64,000 bases of DNA from CAYYFX01 sp046330135. GTDB taxonomy: Bacteria; ARS69. The position numbers were made by a program, and so were the translations under genes. Shown piece by piece: positions 28,835 to 37,967 of the stretch (the stretch's first letter is position 1; each line of letters begins with the position of its first letter). The DNA is taken from NCBI GenBank assembly GCA_046330135.1, contig JAXLTI010000005.1:248001-312000 (forward strand), given 5' to 3'. The notes beneath the pieces are model-generated. The model was not told where the DNA came from. It saw only the letters and a program-made list of their open reading frames with translations, and searched no databases.

Positions 28835-31204
28835 TCACTTGCCGGGCGGCGGTGCGCCTTTCCTGCTGGCGAGGTACTGCTGAAGCACGCTCAGACGTTC
28901 CTTGCAGACGCGATCCGTCGGGTCGAGCTTGAGGGCGTTCTGCAGCGCATCGACCGCGTCCTCGTACCGTCCCGCATTGGCGAGCGCGCCGGCGAGGTTC
29001 GCGCGCGCCACCGTGCTGCGCGGGTCCACGTCGATCGCCTGCTGGTAGTAGCGCGCGGCGTCGTCGTTCCGCTTCTGATCGAGATAGAGGTTCCCGAGGA
29101 GGACGTAGGGCTCTACGGAGCGCGGTTGCGCGCGGACCGCCGCCAGGAAGTCCTGCTCGGCGTCCGTGGGGCGCCCTAGCGCCTGATAGGCCTGGCCCCG
29201 GCGCCAGCGCGCGTCGACCGACGCCGGGTCCAGCTCCAGGGCCTTCGCGAACTCGGCGAGAGCGCCGGCGTGGTCGCCGCGGCGATCGAGCGCGATCCCG
29301 AGGTTGACGTGCGTGGCCGCTTGGGTCGGATCGAGCTGCGCCGCGAGGCGAAGGGCCGCGATGCCCTCCTCCTCGCGCTTCGACTCGATGAGCGCACGAC
29401 CCAGCTCGAACTGCGTGGGCGCGGACATCGGACTCGCCTTCGCCAGCTCCTGCAGCTCCGGAATGGCCTCGTCGGTGCGGTGGGTGCTCACGAGGAGCTG
29501 GCTGAGCAGGAGCCGCAGGTCCGAACGATCGGGGCGATGCGCGAGGACGTCCTTGTAGTTCGCGATCGCCTCGTCCAGCCGGCCGAGCTGGGTGAGCGTC
29601 TGGGCGAGCGTCACGCGCGCATCCACGTATCCGGGGTTCGCGCTCAGCGCCTCCTCGAGCTCGCGCACGGCTTCCTGCGTGCGCCCGTGCCTCAGGAGCG
29701 CGGAGGCCCGGTCGGTGTGGAACCACGCCACGTCGACGGCGGAATGGTAGAAGGAATGCCGGCACGCGAGGAAGACCACGATCCACGTCGCCACGGCGAA
29801 CGCCACGGGCTCGCGCTGTTTCCGCTGGAGCAGATCGCCCAGCTGCAGCAAGCCCCAGGCGCCGAAGACGAACAGCACGGGAACGACCGGGGTACGGAAG
29901 CGCGACGCGGCGAGGAAGGGAACGAAGGAGAGGAAGTAGGCCAGCACGAACAGGGCGCACGCGGCGAACGCGAACCTCGCCGGCGCGTCCAGCTCCAGGC
30001 TGGAGGCGGGCGCGTCCGCCCGCCGGCCGGGCGGTCGAGCGCTCTGGCGTTGCTTGCGAAGGAGCGAGACGGCCCCCACCAGCGACAGGGAGAGGACCCA
30101 CGGGAATCCCGGGAGGTGGCGGAGAACGGGACTCCGGTCCTTCTCGATCTGGACCGCCTTGTTGTTCGCGATCTCGTCCGGGCCCCAGAAGAGCATCGCG
30201 CGCTTGCCCGTGAGCTCGAGGAACCGGCGCGGCTTGCTGCGGATGAAGTCGAGCGCGTTGGCCGTGAAGAACCGCTCCGCGCGGGAATAGAAGTTCCCGG
30301 GCCAGCCTTCCCGCTGCGCGATCTCCTTGACCATCTGGTCGTAGGAGAACCAGCTCCAGCCCCCGACGCGACCGAGCTGCGGGAGGTACGGGAGGCGCGA
30401 GGAGACCCCGTCCGCCTCGTCGTTGTTGCCGATGAAGAGCGTGATGGGTCCGTTCGATCCGACGAGGACGAAGTCCTTCGCGACGATCCAGTTGCGGAGG
30501 GTCACGGGCGCGATCGCGAGCGCGGCGCCCGCCAGGAAGGCGACGGCGGAGACGACCGGCTTGCCGTGCTCGAGACGTCGACCCCCGAGCCCGATCCACA
30601 GCGCGGCGATCGGCGCGAAGAGCAGCATGTTGGCCTGGACGAGAGCGCCCGCGCCCACGCAGAGACCGGCCACGAGCGCGCGGACGATCCCGGGGTGTCG
30701 CGCCCACGCGGTCAGCGCGAGAAGCGTCGCGAGGTTGAGCGTCACGACGAGAACGGGAGCGAGCAGCTCGCCCTCGAAGTAGACGAACGCCCAGTAGGTC
30801 GCGCAGAACGCGGCGAGGACGAGACCAAGCCCGCGCGACGCGATCGCCCGACCCAGGAAGAACGCGAGCAGGACGTTGATCAGTCCGAGGGCCATCTGCC
30901 CGACGCGCACTCCGAAGTAGCTGCCCTTCGAGAGCGCGTAGAGCGCGGCGAGGAAGTAGGGGTACCCGGGCGGACGCTGGAAGGGCGTCTCGCGGATGCG
31001 AGGGTCCAGCTCGCCCGCGGGCGGGGTCCAGTGACCGTCGAGGAGCGCGCGCGCCCAGTAGTCGTGGAAGCCCGCGTCGGCGAGCGGCGCCGAGAAGTCC
31101 GGGGCCCGGGCGATCTCGTGCAGGTACCCGACGCGAAGCAGCCCGCCCGTGAGGAGGATCACGGCGAGCGCGAGGATCGCTGGCAGGTCGATGCGCTGAT
31201 TCAT
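28835..31204 (-). CDS. GT39-like membrane glycosyltransferase with C-terminal TPR repeats
   Basis: A 789-residue protein. The first ~500 residues carry about ten membrane segments and an early acidic loop (FSAPLADAGFHDYW), a pattern of the ArnT/PMT GT-C glycosyltransferases that use polyprenyl-phosphate sugars. The last ~270 residues are about eight TPR units (FELGRALIESKREEEGIAALRLA, HVNLGIALDRRGDHAGALAEF). Such fusions are common in FCB and delta-proteobacterial genomes; the sugar and acceptor are unknown. It starts just past the terminator of the secreted paralogue gene upstream. Confidence 0.87.
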   Translation of the reverse strand: MNQRIDLPAILALAVILLTGGLLRVGYLHEIARAPDFSAPLADAGFHDYWARALLDGHWTPPAGELDPRIRETPFQRPPGYPYFLAALYALSKGSYFGVRVGQMALGLINVLLAFFLGRAIASRGLGLVLAAFCATYWAFVYFEGELLAPVLVVTLNLATLLALTAWARHPGIVRALVAGLCVGAGALVQANMLLFAPIAALWIGLGGRRLEHGKPVVSAVAFLAGAALAIAPVTLRNWIVAKDFVLVGSNGPITLFIGNNDEADGVSSRLPYLPQLGRVGGWSWFSYDQMVKEIAQREGWPGNFYSRAERFFTANALDFIRSKPRRFLELTGKRAMLFWGPDEIANNKAVQIEKDRSPVLRHLPGFPWVLSLSLVGAVSLLRKQRQSARPPGRRADAPASSLELDAPARFAFAACALFVLAYFLSFVPFLAASRFRTPVVPVLFVFGAWGLLQLGDLLQRKQREPVAFAVATWIVVFLACRHSFYHSAVDVAWFHTDRASALLRHGRTQEAVRELEEALSANPGYVDARVTLAQTLTQLGRLDEAIANYKDVLAHRPDRSDLRLLLSQLLVSTHRTDEAIPELQELAKASPMSAPTQFELGRALIESKREEEGIAALRLAAQLDPTQAATHVNLGIALDRRGDHAGALAEFAKALELDPASVDARWRRGQAYQALGRPTDAEQDFLAAVRAQPRSVEPYVLLGNLYLDQKRNDDAARYYQQAIDVDPRSTVARANLAGALANAGRYEDAVDALQNALKLDPTDRVCKERLSVLQQYLASRKGAPPPGK

Positions 31205-31210
31205 GGGCGG

Positions 31211-31242
31211 AAAAAAGGCGGGCGCCTCGGAAGGCGCCCGCC
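31211..31242 (-). terminator. Intrinsic terminator after secreted paralogue 1
   Basis: A perfect 10-bp GC stem (31217-31226 with 31233-31242), 6-base loop, then six T residues on the minus strand. The clearest intrinsic terminator in the window. Confidence 0.92.
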
Positions 31243-31275
31243 CGATGGGATGAAATCCCGCAAGCAGCCGCTAGG

Positions 31276-32340
31276 CTACTTGTACATGTTCTTGATCGAG
31301 CCCCACGTCGACGGCTCGACCGCCACCGGGCAGTTCGAGGCCAACGTAGCGTTGTAGTGCTGACCACACGGACCGGCGACCGTGCCGAAGTTCAGCGTGC
31401 CGGCCCAGAGCCACCACGTGCCAGCGCTGACGGTCGCGGAGGCCGTGAGGTCCGTGCACTTGGCGCCGTAGGCATACGCGTAGAACGACGTCACCGGGCA
31501 GCCGGTGTTGCCGTTGATGATGCCGCAGAGGGTGTCGGTCTCGCCGCGCACCGTCCACGAAATCACGCAGTTGCCAGGAGCCGGAACGACGATCTGGTAC
31601 CAGTCGGTGTCACGGTAGCTGAGACCGGCGTAGAAGAACCCGCCGTACGTCCCACAGACCGTCTCGCTCACGACCGGGAAGGGCAGCGACGAGAAGACCG
31701 GGGGAGCGCTGTTGCAGCCGCCGTTGTACGAGTCGTAGTAGTTGTCGCCGCACACCGGCTCACCCTCGAGCAGCGAGCCCGCAGGGCAGGTCACGACGCA
31801 CGGAGGAATCGGCGCATCCACCTGGATGTGGTAGGCGCCGCTGTAGTTGTAGTAGCCGTCCACGATGATGTAGTACGTGTGGCCGACGAGCATGTTCACG
31901 GCCAGCTCGGACTGCAGACCGCACGAGTCGTCGTTGCAGCCGACCACGTTACCCTGCACGTCCGCGTAGACGTACAGCTCGGTGTCGTAGCTGGACCCGC
32001 AGAGGTGGATGTGCACTTCGCCCGCCTGAGCCGCCGACGGGGAGATGCTGTACACCACGTCGGGCGCGCCGTTCGCGAACCCGCAGGTCGGAGCATAGTT
32101 GTCCACATAGCCGGCGGTGGTGCCAGAGTCCACGAACGGAAGGGCGCCGATGGGAAGCGCCGAACCGATGGTGTCGCCGCCCTGATCGATGTGGATCGGA
32201 GCAGGGACGCTGAGGGCCGAACCCTCCTTGTGGATCTGTTGCGGGGTCTGGACGGCCTTCGGGTTGGGCACCAACGCAAAGGCGCCAGTCGCACACACCA
32301 AAAGCGCCATTCCCGCGAAGCAGGAAGTTGCAAGCCTCAT
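31276..32340 (-). CDS. Secreted Cys-rich protein of an unrecognised family, paralogue 1
   Basis: A 354-residue exported protein, clearly homologous along its length to the next gene upstream (32824-33900). A signal peptide ends near FALVP. A region with SSYDTELYVYADV and GHTYYIIVDGYYN looks like a PPC-type beta domain. Then come Cys-rich stretches and GGFFYAGLSYRDTDWYQI, and the C-terminus reads STWGSIKNMYK. The cysteines suggest disulphides outside the cytoplasm. I find no enzyme motif. The start ATG at 32340 follows AGAGGTG; an upstream open frame is low-complexity and ignored. It has its own promoter and ends in a strong terminator. Confidence 0.82.
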   Translation of the reverse strand: MRLATSCFAGMALLVCATGAFALVPNPKAVQTPQQIHKEGSALSVPAPIHIDQGGDTIGSALPIGALPFVDSGTTAGYVDNYAPTCGFANGAPDVVYSISPSAAQAGEVHIHLCGSSYDTELYVYADVQGNVVGCNDDSCGLQSELAVNMLVGHTYYIIVDGYYNYSGAYHIQVDAPIPPCVVTCPAGSLLEGEPVCGDNYYDSYNGGCNSAPPVFSSLPFPVVSETVCGTYGGFFYAGLSYRDTDWYQIVVPAPGNCVISWTVRGETDTLCGIINGNTGCPVTSFYAYAYGAKCTDLTASATVSAGTWWLWAGTLNFGTVAGPCGQHYNATLASNCPVAVEPSTWGSIKNMYK

Positions 32341-32371
32341 GGAGCACCTCTCATGGAGGGAGCATGCACAC

Positions 32372-32426
32372 GCTTCCTCGGGGCGGTGGCGCGAACGCCC
32401 CCTAGGAACACGACCCCGAGGGGAGC
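32372..32426 (-). promoter_or_regulatory. 5'-end leader hairpin of secreted paralogue 1
   Basis: A CCTCGGGG/CCCCGAGG core stem extended by GC pairs, with arms near 32372-32383 and 32414-32426. It begins right at the predicted transcription start. The other paralogue has a similarly placed hairpin of different sequence. Confidence 0.5.
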
Positions 32427-32433
32427 AAGGCGA

Positions 32434-32463
32434 AGGATAAGGTCTCGGCTCGGCCCGGATCAA
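32434..32463 (-). promoter_or_regulatory. Promoter of secreted paralogue 1
   Basis: TTGATC (32458-32463), 18-bp spacer, TATCCT (32434-32439) on the minus strand, with predicted start near 32427 and an ~87-base leader. Confidence 0.5.
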
Positions 32464-32823
32464 GGTCTTTTCGCGGGTGGGGGCCGGCGCCCGCTGGCGT
32501 CCCTGCGGAAGTCGGGATGCCGGGTTTCCCGGGAAGGCCGGGCGCGCCCCGGGCGGGGGGAGCGGGAAGGTCCAGCGTCCAGCGGACGTGCGCTTCCCGC
32601 CGGCCGGCGCCGCCGAAGGGCATCGGAGTACGTCTCGACGCCGCCCGCCGTCTCGAGGTCGGCGGAATGCCGCCGGAGGAACGGCCAAGACAACAACCCA
32701 CTCCTCCTCCGGCGCGGTCGTAGCGCCGAGGCGGAGTGCAGCGATTCACCGAGCGGGGCCCGGCGCCTCCCCGAGGCATCCGGCCCCGCCAGACTCCCAA
32801 AACCTCCTCGAGTAGCCGCCGGG

Positions 32824-33900
32824 CTACTTGTACATGTTCTTGATCTGACCCCACGTGGTCGGCTCGACCGCGAGCGGCTGGCACGAGAAGCCGGAGTAGG
32901 TCGCGACGTAGTCCTGACCGCACGGGCCGGCGGCCGCGCCGTAGTTCAGCGAGCCGACCCACAGCCACCAAGTGCCGGCCGACAGGCTCGACGTGACGCT
33001 GAGGTCCGTGCACGCGGGGCCGTACGTGTAGTTGTAGAACGACGTCACCGGGCAACCGGCGTTGCCGTCGATGATGCCGAGGAGCGTGTCGGTCTCGCCG
33101 CGCACCCTCCACGTGATCGCGGCCGGATCGACCAGCACGATCTGGTACCAGTCCGTGTCGCGGTAGCTCAGGCCGGCGTAGAAGAAGCCGCCGTACGTGC
33201 CGCACACCGACCGAGGCACGTCGCTGCACGACAGGGACGAGAACACCGGCGGGACGCTGTTGCAGCCGCCGTTGTACGAGTCGTAGTAGCCGTCCTGGCA
33301 GACCGGCTCGCCCTCGAGAAAGGAGCCTGCCGGGCACGTGACCGTGCACGGGCTGAACTCCGCCACGTTCAAGGCGTACGGGCCGCAGTCGTTCAAGCTG
33401 TAGCCGTCGACGACGACGTAGTAGGTGTGGCCGGCGAGCAGCGCCACGTTCGTGAGCTGCGACTTCCAGCCGTCGCTTCCGCAGAAGTCGTCGTTGCAGG
33501 CGATCACGTTGTTCACGACGTCCATGAAGACGTAGAGCTTCGTGTCGTAGGCGGAAGCGCAGAGGTCGATGTCGACCGCGACGTTCGCCGCCGGCGCGAA
33601 GCTGTACACGACGTCGGGAGAGCCGAGCGCGGAGTAGGGGCAGACCGCGTTGTAGTCGTCGGCGTAGTCGCAGGTGTTGCCGCTCGCCGAGAACGGAATC
33701 CCCGGGATCGGGATGGCCGATTCGATCGTGTCCCCGGCCACGCCGAGGTAGATCGGCACTCCGTGCCCGGGCACGTTCCGGGCCGCCTTCGCGGCTTGGA
33801 TCCGGTCCAGATGGAGCACGGCGCTGGGCGTCGGCGCGAGCGCGAACGCCCCCGTCGCGCACGTCAAAAGTGCTGCGACACAGAGAGTTGCAATTCTCAC
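32824..33900 (-). CDS. Secreted Cys-rich protein of an unrecognised family, paralogue 2
   Basis: A 358-residue exported protein, the tandem partner of the gene at 31276. It shares the signal-peptide region (LLTCATGAFALAP), the beta region with SAYDTKLYVFMDV, the Cys-rich part with PAGSFLEGEPVC and the shared NGGCNS, and the C-terminus TTWGQIKNMYK. The start is a GTG at 33900 preceded by GAGGGGGTG. Compared with paralogue 1 the middle differs most in the Cys-rich loop. No enzyme motif is visible; a surface or matrix protein is the simplest guess. Confidence 0.82.
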   Translation of the reverse strand: MRIATLCVAALLTCATGAFALAPTPSAVLHLDRIQAAKAARNVPGHGVPIYLGVAGDTIESAIPIPGIPFSASGNTCDYADDYNAVCPYSALGSPDVVYSFAPAANVAVDIDLCASAYDTKLYVFMDVVNNVIACNDDFCGSDGWKSQLTNVALLAGHTYYVVVDGYSLNDCGPYALNVAEFSPCTVTCPAGSFLEGEPVCQDGYYDSYNGGCNSVPPVFSSLSCSDVPRSVCGTYGGFFYAGLSYRDTDWYQIVLVDPAAITWRVRGETDTLLGIIDGNAGCPVTSFYNYTYGPACTDLSVTSSLSAGTWWLWVGSLNYGAAAGPCGQDYVATYSGFSCQPLAVEPTTWGQIKNMYK

Positions 33901-33932
33901 CGAGCACCCCCTCGAGAGAGGACAGGAAGCGG

Positions 33933-33985
33933 CGCTCCCCCGGGCGAGATCGCGGCAGGCCGCAGGCCGGGGCCCGGGGGGAGCG
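33933..33985 (-). promoter_or_regulatory. 5'-end leader hairpin of secreted paralogue 2
   Basis: A 13-bp GC stem with one bulged C: arms 33972-33985 and 33933-33945. It starts at the predicted transcription start (about 33985). Such 5'-end hairpins commonly protect mRNA from decay; that role is inferred. Confidence 0.55.
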
Positions 33986-33990
33986 GATCG

Positions 33991-34020
33991 AGAATAGAAT
34001 TCACAGGGGGCTGGTTTCAA
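33991..34020 (-). promoter_or_regulatory. Promoter of secreted paralogue 2
   Basis: TTGAAA (34015-34020), 18-bp spacer, TATTCT (33991-33996) on the minus strand, giving an ~84-base leader. Confidence 0.6.
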
Positions 34021-34124
34021 GAGCTTTCAGTCGAGCGCGGGTTCCGGCTGCCTCGGCGCGGCCGTCTTGGCGAAATGAACCCTATTTCGGGGGAAATACG
34101 CCGGATTCCGCCGCGGCCACCCCC

Positions 34125-34153
34125 TTGCGCCGCCGCCGCCAGGAGGCTAGGCT
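34125..34153 (+). promoter_or_regulatory. Putative promoter of the FG-GAP gene
   Basis: TTGCGC (34125-34130), 17-bp spacer, TAGGCT (34148-34153) on the plus strand. Start near 34160 leaves room only for the GTG start at 34197, not for upstream in-frame ATGs. Confidence 0.4.
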
Positions 34154-34196
34154 TAGCCTCGCATCCAGGCTCCCCACCTCCGGACCCCGAGGCTTC

Positions 34197-36422
34197 GTGC
34201 GCCCGCGTCCTCCGTATCCGTCCTGGCTCCTGCCGGTCGTCGCGGTCCTCTGGGCCGCCCCCTCGGGAGCCCAGTTCGTGGACCGGACCGTCGAGGCCGG
34301 CCTCAGCTCCCACCAGCTCACGTGGGGGGCGGCCTTCGCGGATCTCGACGGGGACGGGACGCTGGACCTCTACGCGGGGCATCACTACGCCCTCCCCGTC
34401 ATCTTCTGGAACAACGGGCTCGGGGAGTTCGACAACCGCTTCCACCAGCCGCCCTGGGGCGGAGGCGCCGATCGGCACGGTGTCCTCCTCGTGTCCGCGG
34501 ACGCCGACGCCGACCTCGAGATCTTCATCACGCACGGCGCCGACGGAGGCAACGGCGCCGAGCCGAGCGAGCTGTACCGCAACGACGGAGGCGGCGGTCT
34601 GTGGTCGCTCCTGGGAGCCGGCGGCATGTCCGATGCCACGGGGCGCAAGCGCTCCGCGTCCGCCGCCGACTTCGACGGGGATCACAAGGTCGACATCTAC
34701 GTCGCGGAAGCCCCCGACGTCACCAACCGGAACTCGCTCTTCAAGGGCAGCGCCAACATGACGTTCGTCGACGTCGCGTCGGCGGCGGGGATCGCCGAGG
34801 CCGCCGGAACGGTCGGCGGTATCTGGGGCGACTTCGACGACGACGGGGATCCGGATCTGCTCGTCGGCGGCGAGGAGTTCCAGCGCACGACGGTGCTCTG
34901 GCGCAACGACCACGGCGTGTTCCACGACGCCACGGCGGTGTTCTCTCCTCTGCCGCCGATCATCTCCGGCGCGGATTGGGGCGACTACGACAACGACGGC
35001 GACCTGGACCTCGCGGTCGTCGACGGGAACCTCGGCCTGTGGGACACCTACGCCGAAGGTGACACCCTCCGCTACTACTTCAACACGCGCTTCGCGGACA
35101 CGGGGTTGGACGGGCTCACCATTCCCTCGACCGCCGACACCACGTGGGCCAGCTTCCGCATCCGGGCCGTCTACGACACGTCGAAGATCTTCCTCGGGCC
35201 GCTCGGGACCCATCCGGTCCGGGGCACCGCGGCGATCGCGCTCACCGACCAGTACGTCGGCGCGCCTGCGTTCGTGCCGGGCGTCACCCGCGGCACGTTC
35301 GTCTGGCGCGTCTCGCCCGGCGGACCCTGGGAGATGCGCTGCTCCACGCCGGATCGGAACCTCGACACGTTCGACGGCTTCTTCACGGTCGCGGGTGCGC
35401 CGATCACCGGCGTCACGCCGGACAGCCTCGAACACCCGAACTTCCCGCCGGGCGGGCCGCGCGTGTGGCGCAACGACGACGGGCACTTCGTCGAGGTCAC
35501 CGCCGACCTGGGGCTCACGCTGATGCTCAATCCCCACGACGTGTCCTGGGTGGACTACGACAACGACGGGGACCTCGACCTCCACATCGTGGACATGGGA
35601 ACGAGCGCCCAGCCCAACGCGCCGGATCGCCTCTACCGGAACGACGGCCCGGGGCGGCCGTTCGTCGACGTGACCGCCGTGGAAGGCGTCCAGGGCGGCA
35701 CGCAAGGGATGGGCGACGGCGGAGTGTGGGGCGACATCGACGGCGACGGCGACCTCGATCTCTTCCTCCAGGAAGGGGCCGGACCTTTGACCTTCAGCGC
35801 GTTCGGTCCCAGCACCCTGCTGCTCAACAAGGGGAGCCGCGGCTACGCGCTGCTGCTGGACTTCGTGGGGGCTCCGCCGGGGATGAACGCGATCGGCACG
35901 AAGGTCACGGCCGTCGCCGGGACGCTGCGCGTGCCGAGACGCGTGCAGGCGAACTCGTGGCGAGGCTTCCAGGATCCGTACACCGTGCACCTCGGGCTGG
36001 ACACCGCCGCGGTGGCGGACAGCGTGATCGTGCAGTGGCCGGACAGCGTTCAGCAGCTGTTCCGGAACCTCCCCGCCGGGCACTGGCGGATCGTGGAGAA
36101 CCAGCCCATCAGCGGGGCGCCTCTCGTGGGTCGGGGGTTCGGACCCGAGTGGAGCCTCTCGCAGGTGGCGCCCCAACCGGCCACGGACTCCCAGCGCTTC
36201 ACCGTGGACGTGCCGCACGCCATCTCCCTCGACGTCTCGGTGGATGACGTCACGGGACGGCTCGTGCGCACGCTCCATCGCGGCACGCTCGCCGCGGGCC
36301 GACGCGAGCTGCTCTGGGACGGTCGCGATGCCGGCGGGCACCGAGTCGCCGCGGGGGTCTACTGGATCCGCGCGACCGACGGGCGGAGCCAGCGTGCGGT
36401 GAAGGCCGTCCGCCTCCGCTGA
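34197..36422 (+). CDS. Secreted FG-GAP/VCBS and ASPIC/UnbV protein with FlgD-like tail
   Basis: A 741-residue exported protein (start GTG at 34197, signal peptide ending at AAPSGAQ). Many FG-GAP/VCBS repeats with calcium-type loops (DLDGDGTLDLY, DYDNDGDLDLAV, DIDGDGDLDLF) build a beta-propeller-like body. An ASPIC/UnbV segment follows (HLGLDTAAVADSVIVQWPDS). The C-terminal ~85 residues are a FlgD-like domain with DVTGRLVRTL and LLWDGRDAGG, ending in VKAVRLR. Likely cell-surface adhesion or matrix binding; ligand unknown. Confidence 0.87.
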   Translation: MRPRPPYPSWLLPVVAVLWAAPSGAQFVDRTVEAGLSSHQLTWGAAFADLDGDGTLDLYAGHHYALPVIFWNNGLGEFDNRFHQPPWGGGADRHGVLLVSADADADLEIFITHGADGGNGAEPSELYRNDGGGGLWSLLGAGGMSDATGRKRSASAADFDGDHKVDIYVAEAPDVTNRNSLFKGSANMTFVDVASAAGIAEAAGTVGGIWGDFDDDGDPDLLVGGEEFQRTTVLWRNDHGVFHDATAVFSPLPPIISGADWGDYDNDGDLDLAVVDGNLGLWDTYAEGDTLRYYFNTRFADTGLDGLTIPSTADTTWASFRIRAVYDTSKIFLGPLGTHPVRGTAAIALTDQYVGAPAFVPGVTRGTFVWRVSPGGPWEMRCSTPDRNLDTFDGFFTVAGAPITGVTPDSLEHPNFPPGGPRVWRNDDGHFVEVTADLGLTLMLNPHDVSWVDYDNDGDLDLHIVDMGTSAQPNAPDRLYRNDGPGRPFVDVTAVEGVQGGTQGMGDGGVWGDIDGDGDLDLFLQEGAGPLTFSAFGPSTLLLNKGSRGYALLLDFVGAPPGMNAIGTKVTAVAGTLRVPRRVQANSWRGFQDPYTVHLGLDTAAVADSVIVQWPDSVQQLFRNLPAGHWRIVENQPISGAPLVGRGFGPEWSLSQVAPQPATDSQRFTVDVPHAISLDVSVDDVTGRLVRTLHRGTLAAGRRELLWDGRDAGGHRVAAGVYWIRATDGRSQRAVKAVRLR

Positions 36423-36629
36423 CCTCGCGGCCGCCCCACCGCTCGCATCGAGCCGATGCCCTCCGCCCCGGCTCCACGCGCGGCCCCCGCATCGCGGCCA
36501 CTCCTTCGCCCCCGGTCTCGACGCGAGTCCCTCGCCCTCGCCGTCCCCCGGCGGTAAACTCGACTCGACGATCTTCTATTGCGGGCCCGCCCTCGGGGTC
36601 CGCGGCGCACTCCACGGCGGAGGTCTCCC

Positions 36630-37967
36630 GTGATCATCCCCGCTCTTCTCTGGCCGCCGCTCGTTCTCGCGCTCCTCTCGGCCCCCGCCGCAGCGGCCGC
36701 TGACCCCGCAGCGGACCTCGGCATCCCCTGGCGCGGCGGGCGCCCGCCGGCGCCGCCGTTGCCGTGGGCCCTGCGACCGACTCCGTCCACGCGCGCCACG
36801 ACCTTCGATCCGCGCATCGACACGATGATCGCGCCGGTGGACTCCGCCGCGTACTTCCCGTGGATCCGGCGCCTCTCGGGCGCGGAGCCGGTGCTGGTCG
36901 GCGGGACGAGCGTCACGTTCACGACGCGCTACACGATGTCGCCGCAGTGCGACCTGGCCGAGCAGTACGTGTTCGAGCGCTTCGCCGCGCTGGGCTTCGA
37001 CCAGGTCGAGTACGATCCCTACCTCGCCAACGGCACGCCCGCGCGCAACGTGATCGCCACGCAGCTCGGCACCGAGACGCCGCAGCAGATCGTGATCGTC
37101 TGCGGACACCTCGACTCGACGTCGCCGCAGGCTTCCACGAACGCCCCCGGCGCGAACGACAACGCGAGCGGCGCGGCCGGCGTGCTCACGGCGGCGCAGG
37201 GGATGCGTCCGTGGCGCTTCAGGAACACGATCCGCTTCATCGCCTTCACCGGCGAGGAGCAGGGGGAGCTGGGCTCGGAGCACTACGCGGCGCTGGTGGC
37301 CGCGTCGGCGGACTCGGTCCTCGGGGTCGTCAACCTCGACATGGTCGCGTGGTGGAGCTACCGCCGGCAGATCGACGTGGAGGGCTCGCCCTTCTGCGCG
37401 CCGATCATGACCGTGATGGCGGACGCCTGCAAACACTACACGGGCGTGGGAACGATCTTCCAGTTCAACCCCTGGGGATCGGACCACGTGCCGTTCTCCG
37501 AGCGGGGCATGCCCTCGTTCCTCGCGATCGAGTCGGATTGGGCGAGCTACCCCTGCTACCACCGCACCTGCGACACCTGGGACCGCAACCTCGGCGGCTT
37601 CGGCGCCGAGGTGGTGAAGGCCTCGATCGCGACGGCGGCGTACCTCGCCGTGCTGGACGTCGCGACGGCGGCGCCGGTCGTCACCAGCGACCGGTCCCTC
37701 GCGCTGGATGCGTGGCCGTGTCCTTTCGAGGGCGCGGTGACGATCCGGGTTCCGGCCGGTCGCGCCGGCTCGCGGGAGCTGACCGTGCACGATCTCCTCG
37801 GGCGACGCGTGCGCACGCTCGAGCCGGGCGCGCGCGCGGGGGGCGCCTGGGAGACGGTGTGGGACGGCCGCGCCGACGACGGGCGGGCGCTGTCCGGCGG
37901 CGTGTACTTCGTGCGTCTGCGCGAGGAGAGCGGCGTCAGCTCGGTGAAGGTGATCCGGCGACGCTGA
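36630..37967 (+). CDS. Secreted M28-family zinc aminopeptidase with FlgD-like tail
   Basis: A 445-residue exported aminopeptidase. The start GTG at 36630 lies six bases after GGAGG and gives a signal peptide of about 24 residues. All five zinc ligands of the two-zinc site are visible: His160 (CGHLDS), Asp177 (GANDNASG), Glu210 with catalytic Glu209 (FTGEEQG), Asp237 (NLDMV) and His286 (SDHVPF). The last ~85 residues are the FlgD-like domain (HDLLGRRVRTLEP, WDGRADDG, ending KVIRRR). Its 3' end overlaps the end of the kinase gene by 32 bases. Peptide specificity cannot be read. Confidence 0.92.
   Translation: MIIPALLWPPLVLALLSAPAAAAADPAADLGIPWRGGRPPAPPLPWALRPTPSTRATTFDPRIDTMIAPVDSAAYFPWIRRLSGAEPVLVGGTSVTFTTRYTMSPQCDLAEQYVFERFAALGFDQVEYDPYLANGTPARNVIATQLGTETPQQIVIVCGHLDSTSPQASTNAPGANDNASGAAGVLTAAQGMRPWRFRNTIRFIAFTGEEQGELGSEHYAALVAASADSVLGVVNLDMVAWWSYRRQIDVEGSPFCAPIMTVMADACKHYTGVGTIFQFNPWGSDHVPFSERGMPSFLAIESDWASYPCYHRTCDTWDRNLGGFGAEVVKASIATAAYLAVLDVATAAPVVTSDRSLALDAWPCPFEGAVTIRVPAGRAGSRELTVHDLLGRRVRTLEPGARAGGAWETVWDGRADDGRALSGGVYFVRLREESGVSSVKVIRRR

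Larger units (their letters stand above)
32341..32823. other. 483-base gap between the secreted paralogues
   Basis: No gene is supported. Nearest paralogue 1 it holds the promoter and leader hairpin described separately. Nearest paralogue 2 a long GC hairpin (within about 32750-32795) may end that gene's transcript, though no T-run follows. The open frames across it are Arg/Pro-rich composition artefacts. Confidence 0.55.

Noticed and set aside
32341..32688. N-terminal extension of secreted paralogue 1
   Set aside because: It reads through the promoter and leader hairpin and is Pro/Arg-rich; the signal peptide begins at 32340.
33870..34196. Upstream extension of the FG-GAP gene to an ATG at 33870
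   Set aside because: It would overlap the divergent paralogue start and both promoters, is Arg-rich, and would bury the signal peptide.
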